From Breviolum minutum Mf 1.05b.01 (taxonomy: Eukaryota; Sar; Dinophyceae; Suessiales; Symbiodiniaceae): a stretch of DNA of 64,000 bases. Below the pieces are notes generated by a model. The model had not been told where the DNA came from, ran no database searches, and worked only from the letters and a program-made list of their open reading frames with translations. The DNA is taken from contig DF240037.1 in the NCBI GenBank assembly GCA_000507305.1, positions 1-64,000 on the forward strand. The letters run 5' to 3'. Position 1 is the first letter of the stretch. Every line of letters starts with the position of its first letter. Position numbers and translations under genes: made by a program. This document shows positions 10,475 through 21,743 of this stretch, in pieces.

Positions 10475-11880
10475 GAACATGAGTCTTTTTTTTCCTCACC
10501 AGATGAGACATCGAATCCTTTTGGTTTTGTATGAGGAGTGACTCGTTTCGTGAAAGTCCTTGAGGGTGGGTTTCCCTACGGATTCCTCTCCTAGCACTTT
10601 TGATTTTTTTTTAGTCATTCAGACGTGTGAAGTTGAATTTGCTGGGCCATCATCAGGTTTGCTTGTGAATTTCCCGCTTGTACAACCCTCGAAAACCCTC
10701 GAAAACTTCTCAAATCTTCTCATGCTCGCTTTGGACGAGTTTCCCCTTCCAAAGAATTCAAAAACAGCAAAAAAACTGTTTCGGTGTGCGGATTTTTTCT
10801 TTTTTTCGAAGTCTCTGAAGCAACGGCATGCTTTCTGGGAGCAATTTCTCTTCGTCAGAGGAGGTGTAACAAAGCAAGATTCCTCTCTTGTTATTGCCAC
10901 CCTTGGCCTGCTGTCAGGGCCATAAGCCAGCATCCTTAAACTTAACTCACGTGTTGATGGGCCGTGGTGCGCGCATTGCTTCCACTCAAGGCAGAGAGGG
11001 GAGGGGAGAAAGTTTCGAGACATTTTCGCAGATTTTGGTGTTTTTTTGTTGCTGGTATCGAAATAAGATGTAGCTAGACCCCACCCAAAAACTATACAAA
11101 ACATCAAATAGTTAATATAGTTTCAGGAACAAAGGAGGTTTATAAGGATCGTTTCTTTTTGGTGATGTCTTCTTGACACGTGCTATGTCAGTTTCAAGCA
11201 GTGGAAAAAAAACCACGGAGTTTGAAGTGGTGATTGTTAAGTATCGTTTTCATTCCATCTTGCTTCTTCCTTGAGGGGTTTTAAGCCCAGAATGGCAGGG
11301 CTTGGTGAGTAACTGTATGACTATATGACATACCACCCCCAGCAAAAGTACAACGGGGGAATGAGCTAAAGCACAACATAGGAGTTGTACTTTTTTGTAC
11401 CCTGGGTTTTCGCTTAGTATACATTCATATAGTATACATCATAATTACATTCACTATATAGACGATATGTATTTGGTCACCACTTGAAAAATGTGTCGGG
11501 TGCCTTTCCAAGGGATAAATGGTGGCGCGGACAGTTTCCAATGCTGCTTTTTGCAAGATTTCCGAGCATAGTGCCGAAATCCCAAGAAACAGGTGGTTTC
11601 ATCATTATAATTTGGATCTTACCCAGTAACAGTGGTTTTTTTAAAAACAATCTGGCGATCCTGGTGGTGATGATTGCATCCGGGGTAGATCCAACCAATA
11701 TCAATAAGACATACCATATACTGCCAACCATTGCGATTATACTGGTAGATGTTGGGATGACTTTTGTTTGTTTAAGGATTTGTTTTACTTTCTACCATGG
11801 TAAGCCACCATTAATTCACCGTTAGTTTTCAGGGGTGTGTCTAGATTGAGATCGCCAAATTCCTTTTGTATAGGCAGTGG
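10475..11880. other. Long stretch without a confident gene
   Basis: Both strands keep fair-length open frames at 10600-11100, but no splice-bounded, codon-biased block stands out and no known domain is visible. A short AT-rich tract lies at 11410-11470. Confidence 0.4.
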
Positions 11881-11884
11881 CAGT

Positions 11885-11973
11885 ATAGCCTGCCTGACAC
11901 GAACATTTCGCCCCTGAAAATAGGTCATCGCAAAAGGACTTTCATCTTCCAACCATCCATTTTCAGGAAACCT
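11885..11973. mobile_element. Family E MITE fragment interrupted by family C
   Basis: AGCCTGCCTGACACGAACA left arm and CCAACCATCCATTTTCAGG. The family C copy begins immediately after this inner block. Confidence 0.55.
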
Positions 11974-12110
11974 ACCGTTGATGGCTGAGAAATCTGGGAT
12001 CAACTCACCAGTTGAGGTTGGTAGTTGAAATCCCATTATTTACAGGGTTTTATATTGGGTTTTTGTACATTTCAAGGTGGGTGTTTGCCGGATTTCTGAA
12101 CCATCAACTC
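11974..12110. mobile_element. Family C MITE, copy 2
   Basis: CCGTTGATGGCTGAGAAATC and CCGGATTTCTGAACCATCAA ends; CTCACCAGTTGAGGTTGGTA inside. Termini are degraded. Confidence 0.8.
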
Positions 12111-12117
12111 CAAAAAC

Positions 12118-12245
12118 TGCCAGAGTCTAAACTCCCATTATTTCCATATAATAGGTGATGGAAAAATCAACCCAATAGTAAGGGCTTTATATACCCATTA
12201 TAAGGATTCCCCATTTAAAGGTGGGATGACCATCCCCGAACATAA
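12118..12245. mobile_element. Family R repeat, copy 1
   Basis: CCCATTATTTCCATATAATA, then GGAAAAATCAACCCAAT and AGGTGGGATGA blocks, matching 34090-34245 in the same order. Confidence 0.65.
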
Positions 12246-12377
12246 GGAGTTGATCGACCCGGGAGCACATATCTTGTCCAGGTATCAATGCCCATCGTCC
12301 AAGTGCCAATGCTTCCACACCTGTGCCGTGCGGAGCCCAGTCATCGATGACAGATGGCAAGTCACACCCGATATGCA

Positions 12378-12570
12378 TGTATGTATGTATAGATAGGTTG
12401 AGATATATGTATCTATAAATAGTTTGAGATATATGTATCTAGTTGAGATATATGTATCTATAAATAGGTTGAGATATATGTATATATTAGATAGCAAAAA
12501 AAATAATATATATATATATACACAATATATATAAACAGAGTTTAAATACGTATACATATACATATTGATG
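12378..12570. repeat. Imperfect tandem repeat of GTTGAGATATATGTATCTA
   Basis: Three to four copies of a roughly 20-30 bp unit between 12397 and 12490, then an AT tract to about 12570. Confidence 0.8.
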
Positions 12571-13138
12571 AATATTGGCATGAATCTTGAATGACTGGAA
12601 GTACTTTTCTGGGAACTAAACATATTACCTTCCAGCTAGCAATGGATGAAAGGTTCATTTCTATGATCCACTTCAGCAACACTCAAAGCTCTTGAAATGG
12701 TTGGATCAGCCAAATTCATATGAATTTGAGTGGTTTTTTGTGAATGAAGGATTTCACCGAATACATTTTAAAAAGGGGCACTTTTTTTTGGGGGGCGCCA
12801 CACAGCCCAGTGGACTTGCCAACTCGGGGTTCGAAACGTATGCAACCAGGGGCTGCAGGATTCGGTGTATTTCGTGGGTTTGTTGGGTGAGGATCCGGTG
12901 TAATGGAGGAGACATGAAATCTGCATCTGCCACCAACCCATCCGTTTTGGCCTTGGATGTCTGGTCGTTTGTTTTGGGGGGTGTATACAGCCCTCAATAA
13001 GGTTTGAGATCCTTTTTGATGAACACACCGGCGGCTGAACATGGCTGTCAGAATGTAGTAAGAAATGGAAATGTGCTGGTTGTAAAATAAGTGGTTGTCA
13101 TTTGTCATCATGAAACATTGGTATATACGATTGATATA

Positions 13139-13152
13139 TTTATGTATATATA

Positions 13153-13217
<65 letters not shown>
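13139..13217. repeat. (TATATG)n hexamer microsatellite
   Basis: About eleven near-perfect TATATG units, the cleanest hexamer array in the window. Confidence 0.95.
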
Positions 13218-13385
13218 AGTATTTACGTATGCAATATATGGAAATTTCATTTGAATAGAAAATGCTGAAACACTAGGACGGAAGAGTAGTAAGAGTAGTT
13301 GCCTGTTCTTACCCCAAAATTAGAGGCAAAAAACGGCGATGTTAATATTGGGGAATCTACATTTCTTCTGGAAGAACATTATTTT

Positions 13386-13475
13386 CAAGGTGGTGGTTTC
13401 AAACATTTTTCACCCCTGGAGAAATGCTCCAATTTGACGAGCATATTTTTCGAATGAGTTGAAACCACCAACTAG
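13386..13475 (+). mobile_element. Family A MITE, copy 3
   Basis: AAGGTGGTGGTTTCAAAC and GTTGAAACCACCAACTAG. The bases up to the left GT read in frame as GESTFLLEEHYFQ, a weak hint that the copy sits at an exon edge. Confidence 0.88.
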
Positions 13476-14525
13476 ATAATCATCAACCCATCATATGTCA
13501 AGGGATCATCCCTAGTAATTCCCCCAATACTTGCCTAATAATTCCCATCTTTGCAGTTTCCTTTCAAACATTCTCATTTTCGGTGCCATGGATTTCAATG
13601 GCTTTGATGTAAAGCGTATGAAATTCAGCACTAAAACAACCAACTTCTGAAATGCGAAACAAAAATTTATCCCCAACAACAAAAAAAGGCACCCCTGAAG
13701 ATGAACATGGAACCTGTGAGAATACACCCCCTGGAAAAGGGAACATCTTCCTCACCATCCCTTCAGGTTCAAGCTGTTCATCTTCGGGGAGGGTAGGCAT
13801 CGAAAAAATATTTCCTCCCCAAAACCCCTTCCCAAGCTTAAGGTTAAAAACCCACCAACAACAAAAATGTTGAGCACAATTTCAAAAAAGGTGGTAGTAT
13901 ATTCTGCACTATATATATATATTGCCAATTGGGTGATTTATATGCTACCTACCACCTTTTTTTGGGGGAACGAAAAAAGACAACCAGCCTTTTTGAATGT
14001 TGCCTAAGGGTGGCCAGCGGAGTGCCACCGGATTGGAAACTGCCTGAATGGATCAAACCTGATGCTCACATTTGCACCTTGGCTGATGATGATCAAACCC
14101 TGCCGATATGCCCAGCAAAATTTTCACGCATGTCGTCCCCCTGAAAATAGGGACCTTTTTTTTAATTTTTCAAAAGGAAACTTCCATTTTTGCATAGTCC
14201 AACTTCTAAGCATCAGTTTTTCTCGGGGATATGTTAGTTTTTTTTTTCTTTTCGTCTTTTTTTAATTTTGTTGTGAATGAAGAACCTTTTGGTGTTTTTT
14301 TTTTTAAACCGGAAAAAGTTGGATTTGTTGGTGCGTTAATTACGGATTGCACCATGGGAGAATCATTTTGGAACTTTTTCCGAGGATCTTATGCAAATCC
14401 AAGAAAAGAAGGAGGGTTTAGGGGTGATTCCATAAGCTCAAAATCTATGACAAGTAGGAAGAATCAGAAAGACAAAGAACTTGTCAACTTCTCAAAACAA
14501 AACATGTGTCAAACTTCGAGCTTTT

Positions 14526-14622
14526 ATCTCTCAAAAACTAACATGACTAGCTGGAAAATCCACCATGAATGAGTCGATGTATGGGGGTTTTCCAGCCAGT
14601 CATGTTAGGTTCTTTTAGGGGT
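14526..14622. mobile_element. Family D MITE, copy 2
   Basis: AACTAACATGACTAGCTGG and CCAGCCAGTCATGTTAGGTT arms around a short spacer. Confidence 0.8.
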
Positions 14623-14714
14623 GAATTTTTGGAGATTGTGGGTCACCCTGCTGCATCTTCATCATATGCTCTTTTTTCAAACAATTAATGTCCATGGATC
14701 TTTGTCACCTGGTG

Positions 14715-14820
14715 CTCCCTTCAAGTTTAACAGCTCGCCGCTGAAAAGTTACCTTCCCAATAGGAAAGGATCGTCTTCCAACCACCATTTTTCAGCGGCT
14801 ATGTTAAATTTAGGGGGTGT
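14715..14820. mobile_element. Family E MITE, diverged
   Basis: TTAACAGCTCGCCGCTGAAAA on the left and TTTTTCAGCGGCTATGTTAA on the right, i.e. matching subterminal inverted arms. Confidence 0.7.
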
Positions 14821-14996
14821 ACAGGATTTTGTCTGTTAGCATGAGCTTTGCCGTTTTTTTCAGAAGTGGCAACGCAGAAAAAGGCAACTTCTCACTAGAC
14901 AACAAGCCTATGAAGCAGAAACCGACCCATCCATGTTCCGGGGATGACTCTCCCCATGTTACGGAAACCATTTTTCCTTCTGTGTGTTTACAGTCA

Positions 14997-15119
14997 GGGA
15001 CCACGGGGGTCATTAAATTACCCATTTTGGGGGAATCAAACAATACAAATCTATGGTAATTTTGAGGGATTTCCTTGATAACAATGCATTGTTTGGGTTG
15101 GTAGTATAATGATCCCTGG
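14997..15119. mobile_element. Family K MITE, copy 3
   Basis: GGGGGTCATTAAATTACCC and TTGGGTTGGTAGTATAATGA arms; AATTTTGAGGGATTTCC inside. Confidence 0.82.
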
Positions 15120-15387
15120 ACCAGCAGACGGAATGTGAATTGAAATATTTCAAATCAAAATCGTTTCCGAGGAGCATCTTCTAACTGCCATGAAAGGGTT
15201 CAAAATCCATTCGATATTTGGTCTCGGGATGCAATCATGCAAATGAGACAAGAATGGGCTCCCCTAACTGTTGGATGCTTGGAGGCAAATCCACAGTTAC
15301 ACCCACTTACAACTGAGGTTATATAAGTAGGGTTTGGGTTGGTTTTATTGCGTTTACAACTAGGGCACTGGCCCTTACTGTAGTCTA

Positions 15388-15512
15388 AGGTTGTCTCAAC
15401 ACACCGAACTGGAACACACCCCGAAACCTTGACCAACGGCATTCCTTTCATAGTTGGCGTTGCCGAGGGATTGCCGATTTAGCTGTGCGATATCGGAGTG
15501 TGTTGTAACTTT
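15388..15512. mobile_element. Family L repeat, copy 1
   Basis: GTCTCAACACACC arm, CATTCCTTTCATAG core and GTGTGTTGTAACTTTCTTGG end, collinear with 29786-29915. A family B copy follows directly. Confidence 0.75.
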
Positions 15513-15679
15513 CTTGGTTGTAGGATCATCCCGCTTATAGTAACTAGTTAGCAACTATGGTGATCGTAAGTGGCCCTAAATAGGCTTGTTTCCCTTCCAA
15601 ATGGCCGATTTTTATGGCTGTCTTAAGGGGGGTGATCCGATCACTACTTCCGATACCTCTGGGATGATGATCCTCTAAG
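15513..15679. mobile_element. Family B MITE, copy 4
   Basis: CTTGGTTGTAGGATCATCCC and GGGATGATGATCCTCTAAG. Both arms have small insertions. Confidence 0.8.
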
Positions 15680-15800
15680 TAACCGGGATCGCTGCGCCGC
15701 TGGAGGCTACCTCTCTAGAAGCACTGGGGAAAAGATCGAGGTGGTGGTTGAAATGGTCAACACGGCGAAGCAGGAGGCCTGATTTTGGCCTGGTGTTTTG

Positions 15801-15920
15801 ATATTTGAGCAATGAAATATTATATAGGGGGATGAAATCCTACCCAGGAATACAGGGAATATAATATACAATTATAGGGGTCCCTATGAAACAACCAGTA
15901 GTTTTTTTTTCGTGGCTCAT
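15801..15920 (+). mobile_element. Family F MITE, copy 3
   Basis: GAGCAATGAAATATTATATA left end, GGGGATGAAATCCTACCCAG core, CCCTATGAAACAACCAGT, then T9 and CGTGGCTCA. Confidence 0.82.
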
Positions 15921-16269
15921 CTGTATTCACAAGATGGGATAAGATGGACCAACACTCTGAGAGTATTACATGACCCATATTGGGAGGACCAAACAAAGCC
16001 AAGATGCGTGGTAATTTTGAGGGATTTGCCTTTACCTCCCCCCCCCTCGAAGTTTAAGATAGCCCCTGAAAAGCGAAGTTGGAAGACACTCCTTTCCTTT
16101 CAGGGAGGCAAAATTAGATTTCAGGGAGAATGTAAAAATCATCCCCACCCAAAATGATGGGCCTTGGAAAAGGTGACTCCGACTTCAAATATGGCCATTT
16201 TTGGTATCTATGCTAGATTTCTCGGGTGTAGTGTTTTTTTGCTTTTTTGTTGGGAAACACTTCAACAAT

Positions 16270-16325
16270 CTAAGAAATCTCCAACAGGACCTAAAAAAAA
16301 AGGACCCCCAAGCCTGAGTATCTAC
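16270..16325 (-). mobile_element. Family M repeat fragment
   Basis: Reverse complement of the right half of the repeats at 35748 and 42386 (AAATCTCCAACAGGACCTA, GGACCCCCAAGCCTGAGTA). Confidence 0.55.
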
Positions 16326-17228
16326 TAGCATTGGTCATACAAATGAGACTATTTGGAAAACATACTCTACCATATTTTTAGGCAACTGGATTGCTGGTTT
16401 TTCGGGGGTTTCAAGTGGATGAAAATCAAGGTCGATTTCCGGCTGGAACCTTGGTTGGGAAGTCAGCCGAAGGCTTTGTTTTTTTCACCCAACAAAATAC
16501 CGAGTTTCTGGCCCATATATCTATTTTTTATGTTCATTCCTGCGGAAATGATCCAATTTGACAAATATTTTCCAGATGGGTGGAGAAAAAACACCAACTA
16601 GAAAAGTTCACAATTTCACTCCCCCAAAAAAGGGAATGTTTTCAATCAATGTGTCGACTGCTTGATTTTCACAAACGCAACGCTAACCTGAGAGAAGCTG
16701 TGGGCATTGAGAGAAGCAAGATCTCCAGGATACGAAGCCATTTCTGAGACCAACAAAAAAGATTGGCGGAAACTCAAAATGAATAGACATTAGGAAAATG
16801 GATGCTTTACCGAAACGTTTCTGGTGCAATCTCAGCAAGTGGAGATTGCCATATGCCTGGTTTATTTATAGCGACCTCACACAACCTGGGCCCCCAAAAG
16901 GTAGCTACATAAGTAGGGCAGTCCCCTTATTTGACAAAAAATCCAGGTTGGTGAAATATTATTATTCCATTTGGCCAGAATATGTTGAATCATCAGTCAT
17001 ATCAAGGTTTGAACTCCCCATGTGTCGTCTGAAAAACGCCAGGTTCCGATGCCACCAAATTGAAAAAAATCGACCTGTATTTAGGGTGGGGTGGGTGAGT
17101 GTATCATTTTCTAGTAGATTTTGTTGAAGACGATTTTTTTTTCAAAAAGAAACGTTGACAACTAACTGGTATACTCTGAAAAATATTTTGTGGTTAGGTT
17201 GTTTTTTTTCTTTAAGTCATTGAAACCA

Positions 17229-17268
17229 ACCCAACCCCAACCCCAACCCCAACCCCAACCCCAACCCT
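17229..17268. repeat. Interstitial (CCCCAA)n tract
   Basis: About six units of CCCCAA. This equals the ciliate telomere unit, not the TTTAGGG type reported for dinoflagellates, so I treat it as a microsatellite and not a telomere. Confidence 0.9.
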
Positions 17269-17280
17269 TCTGGCTCACAA

Positions 17281-17418
17281 AAATCTCACCCTCATCTTCC
17301 AGTTACCTATATATTTGGAATTTATAAGTTGCCATCTATGAGAGGTAACGATCGACTATAGACACCAGGTGAACCAAATTTTTTAGGGAACTGGAAGATG
17401 AGGGTGAGATTTCCAGCT
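17281..17418. mobile_element. Unique MITE-like inverted-repeat element next to a candidate exon
   Basis: AATCTCACCCTCATCTTCCA on the left is matched by TGGAAGATGAGGGTGAGATT on the right, a perfect inverted repeat of 20 or more bp around about 90 bp. No second copy was noticed in the window. Confidence 0.8.
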
Positions 17419-17426
17419 CCTCCTTT

Positions 17427-17543
17427 TTGAAAGGTGGAAGTCTCCGGTGTCTCGGTGGGTGGCTTTCTACGTGTGGTGCCCTTCACGGTGATCGTGTCTT
17501 GGCAGCCCAGGGTAGAGGCCAGCATGGCCAGCATGTCATCGAT
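17427..17543 (-). CDS. Candidate exon, minus strand
   Basis: Minus strand: CGCCTTTCGCAG precedes a frame reading IDDMLAMLASTLGCQD and then a Thr/Pro/Arg-rich stretch (TTRRKPPTETPETS). GC at third positions is about 74%. No GT donor occurs before the neighbouring inverted-repeat element; a GA donor after TTTCAAAAAG is possible. The plus strand also has an open, high-GC3 frame (VGGFLRVVPFTVIVSW), so the strand is not proven. No domain recognised. Confidence 0.38.
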
Positions 17544-17609
17544 CTGCGAAAGGCGTTGAAAATCTTGGAATCCCGGAAAAACGGAACTCAGGTTCTTTCC
17601 GTTGTAAGC

Positions 17610-17728
17610 ATAACTAGGTGTGGTTATTTTCGATCTTTTCTTTTAATTTTCACCCCGGACCCCGGGGACGATGTCCAATTTGACGAGCATATTTTTGCAA
17701 AAGGGGAGGGTTCAACCACCAACTAGAA
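17610..17728 (+). mobile_element. Family A MITE, diverged
   Basis: AACTAGGTGTGGTTATTTTC and GGTTCAACCACCAACTAG; core TTTTCACCCC and TTTGACGAGCATATTTTT. Confidence 0.82.
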
Positions 17729-18154
17729 AATGATGTTTTATTTCATTTGAAGGACCTTTTCAGGGGTGATTGAAAACAGTGACCACCATTGAAGGGTGAT
17801 CCAAAAAAGATCACTTGATGGAGGAGATCTCTACAAGCAAATCAACCTGTCAAGTAAAATCATCTAGGAAAAAAAATCTACTTAAGGTCGGAAGTGACGT
17901 ATTCAAGTGGTGCTTTTCTTTTGACCCCTAATGCTTATGTCGTGTTGGTGTATACCAAAAGGTTGGGCAAGTGATGAGAATAGCTTTGCTCCATTTTCTT
18001 GCAACATCCCATGGGGATTTTTTTCATGGATTTTGGGGGGTGGACCTTTCTCGAATAGAATGAAACAAACAAATCCCAACTCCCTTTCCAAAAAATCTGT
18101 GGTTTTTGACCGAGCTTCCAATGTTCGCAGTGTTTTATTTTGTTGTTTGTTTGT

Positions 18155-18678
18155 TGTGGTTGTGGTTGTGGTTGTTGTGGTTGTTGTTGTTGTTGTTGTC
18201 GTTGTTGTCGTTGTTGTTGTTGTTGTCGTTGTTGTTGTTGTTGTCGTTGTTGTTGTTGTCGTCGTTGTCGTTGTTGTTGTTGTCGTTGTTGTTGTTGTTG
18301 TCGTTGTTGTTGTTGTTGTNNNNNNNNNNNNNNNNNNNNNNNNNNNNNNNNNNNNNNNNNNNNNNNNNNNNNNNNNNNNNNNNNNNNNNNNNNNNNNNNN
18401 NNNNNNNNNNNNNNNNNNNNNNNNNNNNNNNNNNNNNNNNNNNNNNNNNNNNNNNNNNNNNNNNNNNNNNNNNNNNNNNNNNNNNNNNNNNNNNNNNNNN
18501 NNNNNNNNNNNNNNNNNNNNNNNNNNNNNNNNNNNNNNNNNNNNNNNNNNNNNNNNNNNNNNNNNNNNNNNNNNNNNNNNNNNNNNNNNNNNNNNNNNNN
18601 NNNNNNNNNNNNNNNNNNNNNNNNNNNNNNNNNNNNNNNNNNNNNNNNNNNNNNNNNNNNNNNNNNNGTCGTTGTCGT

Positions 18679-18739
<61 letters not shown>

Positions 18740-18740
18740 G
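18155..18740. repeat. (GTT)n array with regular GTC interruptions
   Basis: GTT units broken by single GTC units every 4-6 repeats on both sides of an assembly gap. Frames through it are homopolymeric and meaningless. Its true length is unknown because the gap lies inside it. Confidence 0.97.
18320..18667. other. Assembly gap of 348 N
   Basis: A run of N entirely inside the GTT array, typical of a short-read assembly collapsing at a microsatellite. Confidence 0.99.
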
Positions 18741-18863
18741 CATTAACAGGAAGTATATCCAATTTTTTTTGTTCGGGGGACCAACAAAAACTTGAACCGT
18801 TCACCTCGGGATTGGTTCATTTTGGAAACAGTTGGTAACCAGTTTTGATTGTTCAGAAGCTTA

Positions 18864-18964
18864 CGCTCCTTAAAACTGACATATCCCCTAAAAATGTTGT
18901 TTTTTCAATAGGAATCTCCTTTTCCAGGAGTCTATTTTCAGGGGTTATGTTAGTTACAGGGAGG
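18864..18964. mobile_element. Family D/E-like MITE
   Basis: GCTCCTTAAAACTGACATA and TATGTTAGTTACAGGGAGGG arms, TA on the left, CTATTTTCAGGGG inside. Confidence 0.7.
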
Positions 18965-19184
18965 GAAAGCACTTTGTTACATGGGAAAATCAAGGCAACC
19001 GTAAAGATTGATATGTAGCAAGTCCCTTGGTGATGCAGGGATTCTCCAATTGTTTAGGGTTGTTTCAAGTGGTTATGGCAAACCCCGAAAAAGTTACACC
19101 ACCCGCCTCCTGCTTTTTTCAACCTCATTTTATTTTTTTAAAACAACTCTTGGGGGGTGAGTTTTCTCCAAAACCAGAAGTTTT

Positions 19185-19283
19185 CTAGGTGGTGGTTTCA
19201 AAGATTTTTTCCTTTCACCCCTATTTGGGGAAATGATCCGTTTTGACGAATATTTTTCAAAAGGGGTTGAAACCACCAACTAG
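19185..19283 (+). mobile_element. Family A MITE
   Basis: CTAGGTGGTGGTTTCAAA and GTTGAAACCACCAACTAG, 99 bp. One of the best-preserved copies, but its flanks show no clear duplication. Confidence 0.94.
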
Positions 19284-19284
19284 G

Positions 19285-20640
19285 ATACCAGGTTTCTGGC
19301 GTTTCTTGGTGCTATTTTGTTTCTCTTTGCTTCACGGTGGTGAAAAAAACGACGGTTTTTGGAGACTTTTGTTTTTCTTTTTCAATTCTCCTATTCTTCT
19401 TGAGTTGTTCGTTCCCGATTTTCGTTGAGTTCAAACTTCCAGAGTTTTAACCCAGTGCGGAGCCAGGGGGCAACAAAATCACATTCCTTCAGGGGGCAAC
19501 AAAAAGAGTGGAACTCCCTGATCTGAACTGGAAAATTTCATGTGAATGACCCATCACCTTGGTAACCTTTGCCGTTTTTTGGAGGGGATGATGTGATCCC
19601 ATATGATATAGGAAGTCTCATAAGATAATTCTAAGGATCAGGTCATGAACATATCATTTGTCTTTAGGTTTTTGTTTGCCTATTTTCAAGGGTGAAGTTG
19701 CTGTGAAAAACTTCCAGGGGTTTTCATGGAATGTCATAAGTCCCAAAGGTTTTGAACCGAACGTTGCAACGATGTTTTGTTGAATGCCGTTGCGGTTAAC
19801 CTAAGGCGAGTTCCATGAATCCTTTCTACCCACAGGAGGTCCGTGGTGAAAAACGACGATTTTTCCGTCGTCCTTTTTTGATCGGATCCGGTGATTTGTT
19901 GCGCTGGCAAGGAAGGTTTGGTATGGTGAGTGTTAACTGTATTTTTGAAGTTTCACAAACTTTTATGAAACTTTAATTTAATGAATTTTAATATATCACG
20001 ATGCTAGCAAGATTGATTTGACTGATAGCTTGTGTCGCACCTTCTCCAGGGTAGCTACAAAAGTTGTAGGATGTGCTTGAGAGTCTACAGAGTCTAGATC
20101 AAGATCCTGTTTTGCTGAATTTGAGGATGACCATCGATCGAATAGCAGGATTGTTTGTATATCCATTTTTATGATCCCTACTAAGCAGCCTGGAAATGAC
20201 CTGTTATGCCAGATATGTATACACATCTACATGACGTCCATGCCTTTGTTTGTGGAACTTTCTCACTTTACAGCCGTACTATTCTATAGTCACATGCTAA
20301 TAACTATTAACAGATAAAACTAGACGTATCCATACACAATACACACAGGTATACTGATGTATATATATATACACATATTCTGCAATATTCATTTACATAT
20401 CATATACATATTACAATAGATGAATAGATACAAATCTATATGTTTATATATGAATCCGGCATATGCATAATCTGTTCAAACGTAAGTACATATACATAGA
20501 ACACATAGCACCATTGCACACCACTTGGTTCTTTAGGCTCTTCCTAAAGAAGGCCAAGAGGCAGAGGTTCTCGGCGACAAACTGACCTACAAACTGACGT
20601 CCCTTTAGGGCTTGTTTAAAAGGTCCGTTTGAGGCAAAAA
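19285..20640. other. Stretch without recognised gene or repeat
   Basis: Only AT-rich patches (20340-20450) and short open frames without codon bias. I see no exon-like block. Confidence 0.4.
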
Positions 20641-20642
20641 TA

Positions 20643-20750
20643 CGTTGACTTGGAAAATTAACATGGAACCTGAAGTCATGGAGGTTTGGTTCAGATGTGT
20701 TTTCTTTTCGTTTGGGTGCTTTTAGGTTTAAAATGGTGGTTTTCAAGAGC
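20643..20750. mobile_element. Family E-type MITE, diverged
   Basis: CGTTGACTTGGAAAATTAAC and GGTTTTCAAGAGCG outer arms; GGAGGTTTGGTTCAGATG core shared with 41331. Confidence 0.6.
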
Positions 20751-21472
20751 GTATACAAACTAAACACTACAGTTGGCTTTCTTTGGGGTGGAATTCTGAA
20801 ATATAAGGGAATACACCCAAAAAAGATAAAAAAAATCTAACAATCCAAAAATATGCCATGGAAAAGAACTTGAAATAATTTTCGAATGCATGTTTTTATC
20901 ATGTTTTTTCCTGTCAAACATTGCCAGATGTCAATCTGTCAATCTGTCAGAACTTCCACTTAAAAGGTTTCATTTTCCCAAGGAAACTTCCCCATTCTGA
21001 ACGCAGGAGATCCTTCCTTTGGTAGAAAAATTGGGGGCATTCTTTTGATTATGGAAAAAACTATGTATAGCTACTAAATTTGGAGATACACCTGTTTTTC
21101 ACTGAAACCATGATCTATGGGAGGTATCGGGTACCGTGGCCGAAGGCCGAAGGCTGCCATTTTAAGGATTGGAAAGCAAGTCTCGTTTTGCAAAAGCGCA
21201 AAGAATTTCCACTCTCACCGGGTATGTTTTTAAAACCACATTTTTGATCCTATGTTATTTTTCCCTTTTCGGTGCGAGAACATCTCCAATACACCAAGTC
21301 GTTTTGGTGCGACCAAAATCACTCTGAAATTCACGACTGGAAGCCAAAGTCATGAAAGGTTTGGAATTTATTTTGAAACAGGTTGATTTTTCAGGTTCAA
21401 AATGTCAATTTTCCAAGGGTACAAGCGGAAATCTACCGTTTTTTTTGGGGGGGATGGCATTTGTCTTAGCAC

Positions 21473-21569
21473 TTGAAGCATCATGCCTCGTGCAGGTGCA
21501 AGGGCCCTCGGGTCCAGAAGGGGCACAAGGTCCGAGTGAAGTGGATTTAACTCGGGAACGTAGTCGAAG
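21473..21569 (-). CDS. Candidate exon, minus strand
   Basis: Minus strand: ATTCCATTCGGCCCAG, one base, then 32 codons including VPELNPLHSDLVPLLDPR, ending at CAA|GTGCTAAG. GC at third positions is about 56%. The plus strand has an open Gly/Pro/Glu-rich frame (GPSGPEGAQGPSEV) with about 44% GC3. I favour minus for its acceptor and codon bias. Function unknown. Confidence 0.35.
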
Positions 21570-21621
21570 CTGGGCCGAATGGAATGACATCCAACGGAGG
21601 TCACCATGAGTCACCAAACAT

Positions 21622-21743
21622 TTCAGGTACCTAAACTGGAGGAATCCTCGCCTATATAAGCTGTATGGATACGGCTTAGTAAGCGAAAACTCGCTCCCAA
21701 ATAGCCGAAGATAAGGTTCAGTACCTCCGTTCTAGATACCTGA
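21622..21743. mobile_element. Family N repeat, copy 1
   Basis: TTCAGGTACCTAAACTGGAGG and CCTCCGTTCTAGATACCTGAA form inverted ends; AAAACTCGCTCCCAAATAG inside. A second copy is at 47455. Confidence 0.75.

Noticed and set aside
17229-17268. Chromosome end or telomere
   Set aside because: Internal position, short, and not the dinoflagellate telomere unit.
17931-18838. Long open frames over 200 codons on both strands
   Set aside because: They run through the GTT array and the N gap; homopolymeric translation with no coding meaning.
21420-21609. Collagen-like Gly-Pro-Glu frame on the plus strand
   Set aside because: Short, with low third-position GC (about 44%). The reverse strand has a better acceptor and codon bias.
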